Of a stretch of DNA of 64,000 nucleotides, positions 53,887 to 64,000 are shown piece by piece. Both the position numbers and the translations under genes were made by a program. The stretch's first letter is position 1. Every line of letters begins with the position of its first letter. Under the pieces are notes generated by a model. The model did not search any database and had not been told where the DNA came from. It saw only the letters and a program-made list of their open reading frames with translations. This stretch comes from Dipteris shenzhenensis (lineage: Eukaryota > Polypodiophyta > Polypodiopsida > Gleicheniales), in the NCBI GenBank assembly GCA_047967505.1, contig CM106540.1. One strand, 5' to 3'.

Positions 53887-54503
53887 TGTGACAACAAAAA
53901 ATGATATTTTGTTTTGAAACATGTGGGAGGATTTGTGGGGCCCGCAAGGTGGCAAAATCTAGCCATGCAGACAAAGAACCAAGAAGCGTGACGAAGAAGT
54001 TGGTGGCAGGAGATGACTCTTTGTGGCTACTATCATTGTGGCTTGTCAATCTTTTGATGTCGACTACTTTATTTCATGTAATCATTAATGTGGGTTTGAC
54101 ACTAATTAGAATAATTAGTGAAAATGATTGCAAATGTGATTATGAGTGGAGTGCATCATTCCAAATCTCTTCTCTCTTCTTCAATTTGTGGGTTGAGACA
54201 TGACCAAAACCAAGCCCTCGGTTTTGTGTCACATCTTTTGGTGGAGATGCTAGGTAGGTTTTGCCTAGGATTTTCCTATCATAACCTCATGATCTCATCT
54301 TGTTTATAAGCAAATATTTTCCTCTTTGTGCTCATTTTCTATGCAAGATGTACAACATTCTAGTGTTCCATGGATCAAAAGGAGAAGACTCGAGGAGTTA
54401 CCTTTGGGAATTCAATTGAGCATGTCGCTTGACTGGTTGATCTATGAAGGAACGTGTTGAGATAATTCTAGATTTCTCGGAGGGTATGGCCTTAACTTGG
54501 TGG
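53887..54503 (+). repeat. Inverted Gypsy-3 segment: LTR start fused to gag start
   Basis: 53887-54153 is the first 265 bp of the Gypsy-3 LTR (TGTGACAACAAAAAA) in + orientation, matching the reverse complement of 56110-56391. It joins directly to gag codons (SLLSSSICGLRHDQNQALGF, SHLLVEMLGRFC, ALTWW) at about 54155-54503. The rest of the LTR and the leader are missing between them. The piece interrupts the minus-strand gag of Gypsy-3a. Confidence 0.8.
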
Positions 54504-56391
54504 GTTTGGTTTTGGTCACGTCTCAACCCACAAATTGAAGAAGAGAGAAGAGATTTGGGCATTAGATGAAGCTTAAAGAGGCACTCACTCTCTATCTTCT
54601 CATATCAAAACAAAGAGATAGACGTCAAAGGTAAGGTTGTACTCTAGCATTGGAAATAAGAAAGGCTGAGGGGAAGCATTGATTTGAGCTAATCGGTCAG
54701 CCCCAAAAGTAAGGGCGAGCTGTTGTTGGAAGATCATCTTTTAACTCAAAACAATGTGAACTGACGTGAAAGGCATGAATTGATAGGGCTAATTTGGCCA
54801 AATGGGATGATTAGGATGAAACATAGCTCTCAAAAAGACAAAGATTCTGATATCAGTGTCATTCAAAACGGAGCTTGGAACAAAAAGTTATGACAATTTT
54901 ACGAAAGGTTCTCAAAACTGCTCTAAACAATAGACTCGACCACTTAGACAACAATAACTTTTATTCTACTAAATAGAACAAATATTTGAATACGTTAGTA
55001 GATAGATCTTGAAAAGACAAAGATTTTGATATGAGTTTCATTCAAAACGGAGCTTGGAATAGAAAGTTATGACGGTTTTACGAAAGGCTCTCAAAACTAC
55101 TCCAAACAATAGACCTGACCACTCAAACAATAATAACTTTTATTCTATTAAATGGAACAAATATCTGAATACATCAATAGGTAGATCTTTAAGAGACAAA
55201 GATTTTAATATAAGTTTCATCCAAAACGAAGCTTGGAGTAGAAAGTTATGACCATTTTATGGAAGACTGTCAAAACTATCCATACCCGACTGTAGGTATG
55301 GAAAGGGCAACGATCTCCTTTAGCAGGGAAGTAGCTTCCCAGATACATGGCAAATTGAGGTTGCTCAGGGGAGTAGAGAATACCCTTAACACAGATCTAG
55401 AAATGACTCACTCATGTGGGTACACTAAGCTTTAGAGTGAGGAGAGAGGAGATGGAAGAAGGATGAGGAAAAGGAAGCATGAACTTTATTCAATTTAACA
55501 TCAAAAGCAAGAAGAGGGGTACAAAGTGTGAGCCTAATGCTCTAGGGAGAAGGGAAAAGATAGGCAAAGCTAGATACAAGTGATGGCATAACTACGAAGG
55601 GAAGAACTAGATTATGGAGAGGGAGGAGAGAGGTCTCTTTTATAGAGCAATTCTCACCCTCCTTCACCTTGTTACATTTTCAGTTAGTAGATTGCTTCAC
55701 CCCCTGGTGACATAAGGACATGGGTCACCATCAAATGTCCTTTTGGGCACATTTTGACAACTGTTCCATCACAAGATCCTCGTGACTCTTTAAAAATTGA
55801 GAAAGTCAAGAGTTTTCCCTTGGAGCCCATAGGGACCCTCTCTTTTCCATATGTCAACATCCTCCATATACCACCTTGGAATTCTAGAAGGATTTCTCTT
55901 GACTTTACACTCTTCCACACTCCTCCACATGCCCTCCATGTGCTTGGCATGTGCTCTCCATATTATTTTAGTACATTATGGAGGCCATGCAATCATTTGG
56001 CCCACTCCAAATACATGACTCATTTTTATTTTCCTAATTACAAAGCAAATAATATATCTTTCAAACCATTCTATTCGTATATCAAGGTATTTATAATTCA
56101 TACCCGTGGCATTTACAATGATGCACTCCACTCATAATCACATTTGCAATCATTTTCACTAATTATTCTAATTAGTGTCAAGCCCACATTAATGATTACA
56201 TGAAATAAAGTAGGCGACATCAAAAGGGTTACAAGCCGCAATGAGAGTAGCCACAAGGAGTCATCTCCCGCCACCAACTTCTCCATCACGCTTCTTGGTT
56301 CTTTGTCTCCATGGCTAGCTTTTGTCACCTTGTGGGCCCCACAAATCCTCCCACAGGTTTCAAAACAAAATATGATTTTTTTGTTGTCACA
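54504..56391 (-). repeat. Gypsy-3 LTR shared by two units, with gag start
   Basis: 54504-54560 encodes the first gag codons on the minus strand. Beyond it runs an LTR of about 1.8 kb whose 5' end (TGTGACAACAAAAAA on minus) is at 56391 next to a polypurine tract (ggggagggaaata). It contains three units of a repeat of about 180 bp (54841, 55021, 55199). It serves as 3' LTR of the gag-only unit to its right and 5' LTR of Gypsy-3a to its left. The U5 end and primer site could not be fixed. Confidence 0.7.
54780..55290. repeat. ~180-bp tandem repeat inside the LTR
   Basis: The anchor caaagattttgatat ... attcaaaacggagcttgg recurs at 54841, 55021 and 55199 (spacing 180 and 178). The same array is at 59085, 59264 and 59443, and a single unit at about 60470. 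Confidence 0.88.
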
Positions 56392-56766
56392 TATTTCCCT
56401 CCCCAGTAGATCCCCGTGCTTGGCATGGTGGTCTGCTGGCCATCAAGGTGGTTGATCATAAAAGAACATATGCCAATACTCACGGGTGCATTCTAGTGTA
56501 TCGTTGCCTTGATCAAATACATAGTGTACCGTTGGATAAAGAGAAGGATTTCCTTGATCAGAGGTACAAGATATTGCTAGAGAAATATAAGAAGGTCCTC
56601 AATCAAATACATTATGTGAAGATGTATCATGTGCAAAACTATAAATTCTCTTTATATATTGAAGATAAACATCTATCTTCACATCCAAGTGACTAGAATC
56701 TAGCAACCATTGTCTATATGCAGACAACAATGGATTAGTATACTTGGATACCATCCAAACTTCACT
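56392..56766 (-). other. Gypsy-3b 3' untranslated region
   Basis: The minus strand runs from the gag stop (56767) to the polypurine tract. No RT, RNase H or integrase motif is present, so pol is wholly deleted. Short charged frames here may be remnants. Confidence 0.5.
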
Positions 56767-58806
56767 TTAATGGTGTGTGAGATTCACCTCCTTATTGACA
56801 ACTTCACAATGTAGCTGGTGATTAGCAAAAGGAGAAGACATAATGCAAGCATCTTCAAATTCCAAGTACTCAAGGACCGCTGCATCAGCATCACATATTT
56901 CTATGTTCTCCTCTTCCAATAAGACATCATCGAGAATTTCATAGCATTCTTTGTCATTTTCTATCATAATCTTAGATTCCAAGTCAGCATCATTTGCAAG
57001 TGTCAACATTGCAGGAGCCTCAACATCCTTAGGATCAGTAGCAAAAATTTTATCCTTTGGGGCTATGTGGCTCTCTTGATCAATAGCAAATATGGATTGC
57101 TTGCTCTCAAGATGGTAAGTATCTAAAAGATCAACAGTTTCATAGTCACATGTTTCAAATGCAACAATGTCAAGATCTTCACATGGATCTTCAGCGAACA
57201 AGCATGAAAATCCATCAAGAATAGGATCAAAGATATCACTCTCATTATCCATATGAGTTGATGCACTACTTGTGAATGATAAAGGAACATTTTCAAGACT
57301 TTCATATTCACCTTTTGCTTCACATTCATATGTGTCAACAGTCAAGATTTCTTGATCACCACATGAGTCTTCAACAAACAATCTAGAAACTCCTTCAAAA
57401 GACTCATCATGTTTTGTAGGAGGAGAAACATCATCCAATAGAATAGACGTAGAGGTATCCTTATCCAAGGATGGAAATGAATGAATCTTTGACTCACCCC
57501 AGTTTGTCATTTCTTTGAGAAGTTCAAGAGTGGAGGATCCAAACTTGCTTGAGGATTCATCTTTTGTTGGGATGACCTTCACAACTATTGGTTGCTCTTT
57601 GCTCTCTTCCATTTTCAAAGATCTTGCTTTCCTTTGAGGAGTAGAAGGCACAATTTCACTATGTTTCCCTGCAAGATTCCAGACCTGAAGTTCTGAATCC
57701 TTTGTCACTTGTTTTGTTTCTTCCACCATGAGACTTTCCTCTTTCCCTCGTAATGGAATTTCTTCCATCATTGCTAATGTCTTTTCTTCTTTTTGCTTTA
57801 ACCCAGGACACTCATTGTTGCGATAGTGTCCCCTTTCATGGCATTCATAGCAAGTAATGCCAATTATATCTCGAGGACTCTCTTCACTCTTATGACCTCT
57901 AGGCAGCCATGCATTCACCAAATGTAATTTCAAAAACTCATCCATCAATTGAGAAATATTATGATCTAACTTTGAGGACTTTTGTACCTGAGGAGTTTCC
58001 ATCACCTTCGCTTGGGAAGCTAAAGTCGATGATGTTGGAGTAGACATAAATAAGGATTCAATGTGTAAAGAAGCTTCCTTCTTGGTTGCAATCCGAAGTG
58101 CCTCCATGTATGTCGTTGTATCTTTACACATTACTTTTGAACAAAGACGAGGCTCCAAGGCCATCACAAACTTGCTCATCTTAAGGTGCTCCGTTACCAA
58201 AGAATTTTTAGAGTCCCCCATGGTAGAAGAAGAAGAAGCAACAACATGTAAGGCATCCTATTGATACTTCATAAGCAACACCTCATACCTCACTGATAAG
58301 GTGGAAACTGACTCTCCTTCCTTTTGGGAAATTTGGTCCAACTGCAATAGTAAGGCATTTGGCGACTCCATTGTCCCAAATCTCTCCTTCATTGCTTTGG
58401 TAAACCTTTTCCAATCACTCTTGGTCTCTTCTGGCAAAGCCTCATGCCAAGTTAAGGCCACACCCTCCAAGAAATCTAGAAGTATTTTAGTTCGCTCCGT
58501 CATAGACCAACCTATCAAGGACATGCTCGCTTGAACTCTCAAAGATAACTCCTCGGATCTTCTTCCTCTTACCCATGGAACACTAGGATGTTGAACATTT
58601 TTGCACCAAAAGATGAGTAGAAACAAAAAACTTTTCCAAAGATGACTTTCTTTCCTTAAATCTAATGGGACTATGCGGTTATGATAGAAGGATTCTAGGC
58701 AAAACCTACCCAGCATCTCCACCAAAAGATGTGACACAAAACTGGGCGTTTGGTTTTGGTCACATCTCAACCCACAAATTGAAGAAGAGAGAAGAGATTT
58801 GGGCAT
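56767..58806 (-). pseudogene. Gypsy-3b gag, pol-deleted unit
   Basis: The ATG at 58806 opens MPKSLLSSSICGLRCDQNQT, then VALTWHEALPEETKSDWKRF, ERFGTMESPNALLLQLDQIS. A stop lies at 58258, and the frame at 58221-56767 continues (GDSKNSLVTEHLKMSKFVMA) for 484 open codons. A knuckle CYECHERGHYRNNEC has one extra residue between His and the last Cys. The long C-terminal tail (LFAEDPCEDLDIVAFETCDY, ILDDVLLEEENIEICDADAA) is highly acidic and not seen in Gypsy-3a, where protease follows. This looks like a gag-only, non-autonomous derivative. Confidence 0.83.
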
Positions 58807-60254
58807 TAGATGAAGCTTAAAAATACACTCACTCTCTATCTTCTCAGATCAAAACAAAGATATAAACATCAAAGGTGAGGTTGTACTCTAGCATTGGAAA
58901 TAATAAAGGCTGAGGGGAAGCATTGATTTGAGCTAATCGGTCAGCCCCAAAATTAAGGGCGAGCCATTGTTGGAAGAACATCTTTTGACTCAACACAATG
59001 TGAACTGATGTGAAAGGCGTGAATTGATAGGGCTGATTTGGCTGAATGGGACAGCTAGAACGAAACATAGATCTCAAAAAGGTGAAGATTCTCATATCAG
59101 TAACATTCAAAACGGAGCTTGGAACAAAAAGTTATGACAGTTTTACGAAAGGTTCTCAAAACTACTTCAAACAACAGACCCGACCACTCAAACAATAATA
59201 ACTTTTATTCTACTAAATAGAACAAATATCTGAATACATTAATAGATAGATCTTGAAAGGATGAAGATTTTGATATCAGTTTTATTCAAAATGGAGCTTG
59301 GAACAGAAAGTTATGACGGTTTTACGAAAGGCTCTCAAAACTACTCCAAACAATAGACCCAACCACTCAAACAATAATAACTTTTATTCTACTAAATGGA
59401 ACAAATATCTGAATACATTATTAGATATATCTTAAAGAGACAAAGATTTTGATATAAGTTTCATTCAAAACGGAGCTCGGAGTAGAAAGTTATGACCATT
59501 TTACAGAAGACTGTCAAAACTATCCATACCCGATTGCAGTTATGGAAAGGGCAACGATCTCCTTCAATAGGGAAGTAGCTTCCCAGATACATGGAAAATT
59601 GAGGTCGCCCAGGGGAGTAGAGAATTCCCTTAACACAGATCTAGAAATGACTCACTCATGTGGGTACACTAAGCTTTAGAGTGAGGAGACAGGAGATGGA
59701 AGAAGGATGAAGAAAAGGAAGCATAAAATTTATTCAAAACATCAAAAGCAAGAAGAGGGGTACAAAATGTGAGCCTAATTCTCTAGGGAGAAGGCAAAAG
59801 ATAGGCAAAGCTAGATACAAGTGATGGCATAACTACGAAGGGAAGAACCAAATTATGGAGAGGGAGGAGAGAGGTCTCTTTTATAGAGCAATTCTCACCC
59901 TCCTTCACCTTGTTACATTTTTAGTTAGTAGATTCCTTCACCCCCTGGTGACATAAGGACAAATGTCCTTTTGGGCACATTTTGACAAGTGTCCCATCAT
60001 AAGATCCTCATGACTCTTTAAAAATTGAGAAAGTCAAGAGTCTTTCCCCTTGGAGTCAATAGGGACCCTCTCTTTTCCATATGTCAACATCCTCCATATA
60101 CCACCTTGGAATTCTAGAAGGATTCCTCTTGACTTTACACTCTTCCACACTCCTCCACATGCCCTCCATGTGCTTGGCATGTGCTCTCCATATTATTTTA
60201 GTACATTATGGAGGCCATGTAGTCATCTAGCCCACTCCAAATACATGACTCATT
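58807..60254 (-). repeat. Gypsy-3b 5' LTR, truncated
   Basis: Collinear with 54561-56010 including the ~180-bp array, the promoter-like ctcttttatagagc and the tcttgactttacactcttcc block. At 60254, after catgactcattt, it jumps to another LTR copy, so about 370 bp of the LTR 5' part is missing. Confidence 0.82.
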
Positions 60255-60534
60255 TCAAAGGTGAGGTTGTACTCTAGCATTGGAAATAAGAAAGGCTGAG
60301 GGGAAGCATTGATTTGAGCTAATCAGTTAGCCCCAAAAGTAAGGGCGAACTGTTAATGGAAGAACATCTTTTGACTCAACACAATGTGAACTGAGGTGAA
60401 AGGCATGAATTGATAGGGCTGATTTGGCTGAATGGGACGGTTGGAACAAAACATAGATCTCAAAAAGATGAAGATTATCATATCAATGTCATTCAAAACG
60501 GAGCTTGGAACAAAAAGTTATGACGGTTTTACGC
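60255..60534 (-). repeat. Third partial Gypsy-3 LTR
   Basis: Starts caaaggtgaggttgtactct, equivalent to 58872, and ends inside the ~180-bp unit (ttatgacggttttacg) where LINE-3 begins. Confidence 0.85.
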
Positions 60535-62280
60535 TTGGCCCAATCCATTTTTGGATTTAGAAGAACCTTGAGAATCTAGGTCGCAGCTAATTTCGCCACA
60601 GCCTGCTTTATGTTGTTCACTCCCAGCCCCCTTTCACTCTTTGGATGCATGCAAAAATCCCATCTTACCTTGGATAATCGGTTGTAGCCTCCCCACAGAA
60701 AAGACCTACATTTAGCAATGAGTTTATCAAGACCTGCTTGACTAGGGTGCTAGTAGGATAAGTAGAAGATGGTTATGGGGCAGAGGCAATCACTGAGTAC
60801 CATCCTTCTTCTTGCCAAGTTGGATTGAAATCCTCTCGAATTTTCTAGTTTTTGAATCTGTTAAGTACCCATTCCCATCTCTCTTTCATTGACACATCAA
60901 AACCCATGGGTATGCCTAACAATCTGAAAAATAGTACCTTTTTGAATCAAATGACAGCCCAGATGCTCCAACTCATCTTGAGTTTTCCTGCTGCCCATGC
61001 AATACCCTGTTTTACTATGATTGATGAGCGAGCCAAAGGCTATACAATAGATTTTCATGCATTCCATGACTTCACTCACGTCACGAGTAGTATTCATAGG
61101 TATTAGGTTGGTGTCATCTACAAATTGTTGCATCACCATTTGTTTACCATTGGGCAACTCAATTCCTTTTAAGGATCTCTTAGCAGTCTTTTCTATTTGT
61201 AGCCAGCCCAACGAGTCAGTAGCAATAGCGTACAGTAGTGGGGCAATGGGATACCCTTGCCTAATTGATCTTCTCAGCTAGAAGGTTAAGGACATCTTGC
61301 CATTAATGCAGATCTTGGCCATTGCATTGGACAGCAGTAGCTTGATCGTGGCAATGAAATTAGGTCCCAAACCCATATCTATCAAGGATTGCAAAAGGAA
61401 GGTTATCATATGCTTTATTAAAGTCTATTTTAATGAAGCAGAAGTCTTGCTTAGATTCCCTGGCATGCTCACAATATCCTTCCCAGATATTGACAATAGC
61501 CTCCAGTAGGTGTCTTCCTTTTATGAATCCCTTTTGTTCTTATAGGATCCATCTATCCATCTTGTTATGAATCCTTATTGCTAAAACCTTGGCAAAGATT
61601 TTGTAGCTGCAATTAAGCATCATCAGAAGAATCCAGTTCTTTATAAGATCTTTTCTTCCTTATTTTGGGATAAGTTTAACTATCCCACTGTTTAAGTGTT
61701 CAGGGAGAGAGGAAGTGGAAATACTTTCATGCTAAACTTCAAGTAGTTTGGGACCTACCCAATCCCAAAAGACCTTGTAGAACTCTAGAGGTAGGCTATC
61801 CTCTCCAGGAGTTTTGCCATCTTTCATTGATAGCATTTCTTCCTTGAGTTCTCCCAAGGTCAGAGTCACTTCCAAGCTTTGATGATCAAGACCAGTGATA
61901 ACCTTCTATCTTGAGGCCTGGCATCTAGCTCTTGCCTGCATAACTCTATCATTTTCTTGCATCATTTGTGACAAAATATTCTTAAAGTGATCATCAATGT
62001 ACTCTCTATTCTTGGTGTTCGATTGAGTGCAAACGCTTTCTCTAATTTCTAGGAGTGGGATTTCTTCTACCATTCTCTTCCTATGTACAACCTTGAAAGT
62101 CTCCTTAGTTAGCCTATCAAGAAGAGAGGCTCACTTAGATAGAGTTTATCTCTCCCAAGGGCTCTTCCAAGACACTTCTAATCTGAAATGCACAGTTTTC
62201 TCCACCTTTGCATTTTCTAACCACAAACCACTCCTCCTTTAGTGTGATTTTGGGTCAGGCAAAAGTGCTCTGTCCTGGTT
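60535..62280 (-). pseudogene. LINE-3 ORF2 fragment
   Basis: Minus-strand reading blocks in RT order: GKTPGEDSLPLEFYKVFWDW (about 61800), LIPK-GRKDLIKNW, FIKGRHLLEAIVNIWEGY, FCFIKIDFNKAYD (about 61420), RQGYPIAPLLYAIATDSLG (about 61230), catalytic FVDDTNLI (about 61110), HPKSERGLGVNNIKQAVAKL (about 60610). Many stops and indels. It is a different LINE from LINE-1 (FVDD instead of YADD). The endonuclease is missing. Confidence 0.87.
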
Positions 62281-62289
62281 TAAGGTAGA

Positions 62290-62640
62290 TCCCACACTCT
62301 TCCAACTAGGGACTATACAAAATAAAGTGAAGGAGCTGTGGAATGCTCCCAGACTCGTTGATGAGTCTGTGGTTGACTTTTGGATCAGGAATATCATCAA
62401 AATGCAGGAAGTGCTTAAGCAGGCGATAAAGCTCCGAGATAAAGTCCGACGTCATAGGATTCTTAATGTCCAAAAAAGGTATGACACTCTTGAAGCCCAA
62501 GCTCGTAACGGTGACACGCAAGCATAGGTCGAACTCCGTCTCGAACTCCGTCTCGTGAAGAGTGATCTAGCCAGACTTGAAAGCTTAAGATACTCATCAG
62601 CCAAACTATACACTAGAAGGTGGTGGGCTATGTGACTTTT
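62290..62640 (+). pseudogene. LINE ORF2 spacer fragment (EN-RT linker)
   Basis: It reads WNAPRLVDESVVDFWIRNII, KQAIKLRDKVRRHRILNVQ, VKSDLARLESL-YSSAKLYTRR on the + strand, resembling the helical linker between endonuclease and RT in plant LINEs. It is in opposite orientation to LINE-3. Assignment rests on composition and pattern only. Confidence 0.45.
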
Positions 62641-62699
62641 GCTTGCATCATGGCATCTTCCTCCACATTAGACAGGGACATTTTCAGCATCCTCCTCCA

Positions 62700-64000
62700 C
62701 ATCAAATAGGGAGATTTTCAGCATCAAAAAGTTTGATGGAACAAACTTTTCTTTGTGAAAGGAATAGATACAGGATGTTCTCATTCAGAAGAAGTAGATA
62801 AAGCCATTGCAAGGGATTGCAGATAAGCCTGCAACTATGTCTGTAGATGTAAATGAGAAGACTACTGAAGATTTGTGGAAGAAATTATGTGCCACATATG
62901 AGAAAGAGACTGTCTCTAACAAAGTCTATCTCATAAAGAGATTATTTGAGCTACAGATGAAGAAAGGGGTATCTATAGCTTCGCATTTGAATGAATTTAA
63001 TATCGTATTCATGCAACTTCAAGATCAAAAGTTGAATTTTGATGTGGAGACTAAGGCAATATTCCACTTGTGTTCATTGCCATCCTCATGGGATACCTCC
63101 CGTACAGCTATCAGGAACTTTGCACCTGGTGGAGTACTGAACTTTGATGATATTATGGGTATCTTATTGGTAGAAGAGATTAGAGGAAAGTCTGTCAAAG
63201 AAAATAGGAAAGAAGCAGCACTAAATGTTCAAAGAGGCAAAAAATAGTTTTGGGCGGAGTCCCAAGAAAGAGGGAAATCTCGTAGCAAATCAAGGTCAAG
63301 AACCATTAAGTGTTACCACTGCGGAAAGAAGGACACATAAAAAAGGATTGCTACAAGTGGAAGAAAGAGCAGAAGGACAAGAAAAAGGATGTATACAAGA
63401 AGGCAAAGGGTTAGAAGAATGACAAAGGAAAAGATTAAGGAAGTCAATGTAGTCATCGAGGAAGTCGATGTAGTCACCCACTAATAGTGTACATGACATA
63501 CTTCTCATGTCTAGTCTACTTGCAAAATTGTTGGCCACTTCAGATGATAGATTTTCCTAGGATTGGATCCTAGATTCTAGTGCATCATTTCATGTCACTC
63601 CCTATAGGGAATGGTTCTCCATAGTTATGACAATGGAAAGAATGGTTGTGTCCATCTTGGCAACAACTGTACATGTGACATAGTGGGAGTAGGTGACATC
63701 AAGTTCTCTTTTGCAAATGGTTCCTCATTTGTTCTAAAAAATGTACGACATGTACCTATGCTAACCAAGAGTCTCATATCAACAACCAGTCAGCTAGATG
63801 GTAGTGGTTATCAGACTACTTTTGGTTTTCAGAGTTGGAAAATACAAAAGGGCTCTATGGTTTTAGCAAGAGGTACCAAGTGTGGGACATTATATCTCTT
63901 ATGTGTATCAAGTGTGACTGATAATGTTGTTGCAATAATCGAGTGGCCAAGCTATACTACTTCAGAAGGGTGAGCAAGGACGCATGCAACCAGTGTATTA
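62700..64000 (+). pseudogene. Copia-3 gag and protease, cut by window end
   Basis: Gag reads LWKKLCATYEKETVSNKVYL, FELQMKKGVSIASHLNEFNI, SLPSSWDTSRTAIRN to a stop at 63247. After a frame change a knuckle CYHCGKKGHIKKDCY (about 63313-63357) and a Lys-rich stretch follow. Protease is degraded (WILDSSASFHVTP with Ser for Gly, about 63565-63605). The next block LGNNCTCDIVGVGDIKFSF, VRHVPMLTKSLIST, LDGSGYQTTFG matches Copia-1 at 1690-1870. The element continues past 64000. Confidence 0.88.

Noticed and set aside
1-64000. CRISPR array, bacterial operons or riboswitches
   Set aside because: The window is eukaryotic repeat DNA; tandem repeats found are minisatellites or LTR parts, with no spacer pattern or cas genes.

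Overview
The window is a repeat-dense, gene-poor stretch of a large land-plant genome. The plant signature rests on L1-type LINEs with a zinc-binding domain after the reverse transcriptase, Ty1/copia elements primed by initiator-Met tRNA (TGGTATCAGAGC), Ty3/gypsy chromoviruses with a C-terminal chromodomain, and spliceosomal introns. Fern, lycophyte or gymnosperm cannot be told apart from sequence alone. I see no intact ordinary host gene. Nearly everything is transposable elements nested inside one another; the nesting can be dated from target-site duplications (TSDs).

Layout. 1-12388: copia element (Copia-1, +) split inside its RNase H by a young 7.35-kb LINE (LINE-1, -, 4441-11789; 16-bp perfect TSD). 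12389-13327: 3' end of a chromovirus with its LTR. 13328-16918: decayed repeats, a gypsy integrase scrap and a tRNA-like A/B-box sequence. 16919-24212: complete chromovirus (Gypsy-1, -, 5-bp TSD tcgtg, LTRs about 98% identical) with an extra ORF in front of gag. 24213-27900: palindrome-rich LTR-like sequence, a gag-like scrap and an old LINE split by a 1.19-kb solo LTR (5-bp TSD ggtga). 28000-30350: AT-rich sequence without genes. 30580-33102: degenerate multi-exon gene of a family I cannot name, flanked by a CT-rich and a GA-rich tract. 33740-34255: copia RT scrap. 34428-34913: divergent histone H3 variant with one in-frame TGA. 35102-35281: foldback element. 35496-37921: unknown minus-strand gene or genes. 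37967-38705: copia gag scrap. 38706-43180: simple repeats, a 30-bp minisatellite and unrecognised sequence.

43190-51170 is a gypsy element (+) invaded by a copia element (Copia-2), after which about 5.2 kb was inverted. The two copia LTRs now face each other and their TSDs (atgtt / aacat) are reverse complements. 51170-60534 is a tandem array of a second gypsy family in minus orientation: LTR, gag-only unit, shared LTR, gag-PR-RT unit. Its LTR contains three copies of a roughly 180-bp repeat, and a further inverted piece interrupts one gag. 60535-62640 holds old LINE fragments, and 62700-64000 the start of another copia element that runs off the window.

There is no cooperating operon-like gene set. 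The points most worth following are the H3-variant reading frame, the unnamed intron-bearing gene family, the LINE with paired 3' hairpins and an ATGA ORF1/ORF2 overlap, the pre-gag ORF of Gypsy-1, and the TSD-proven inversion.
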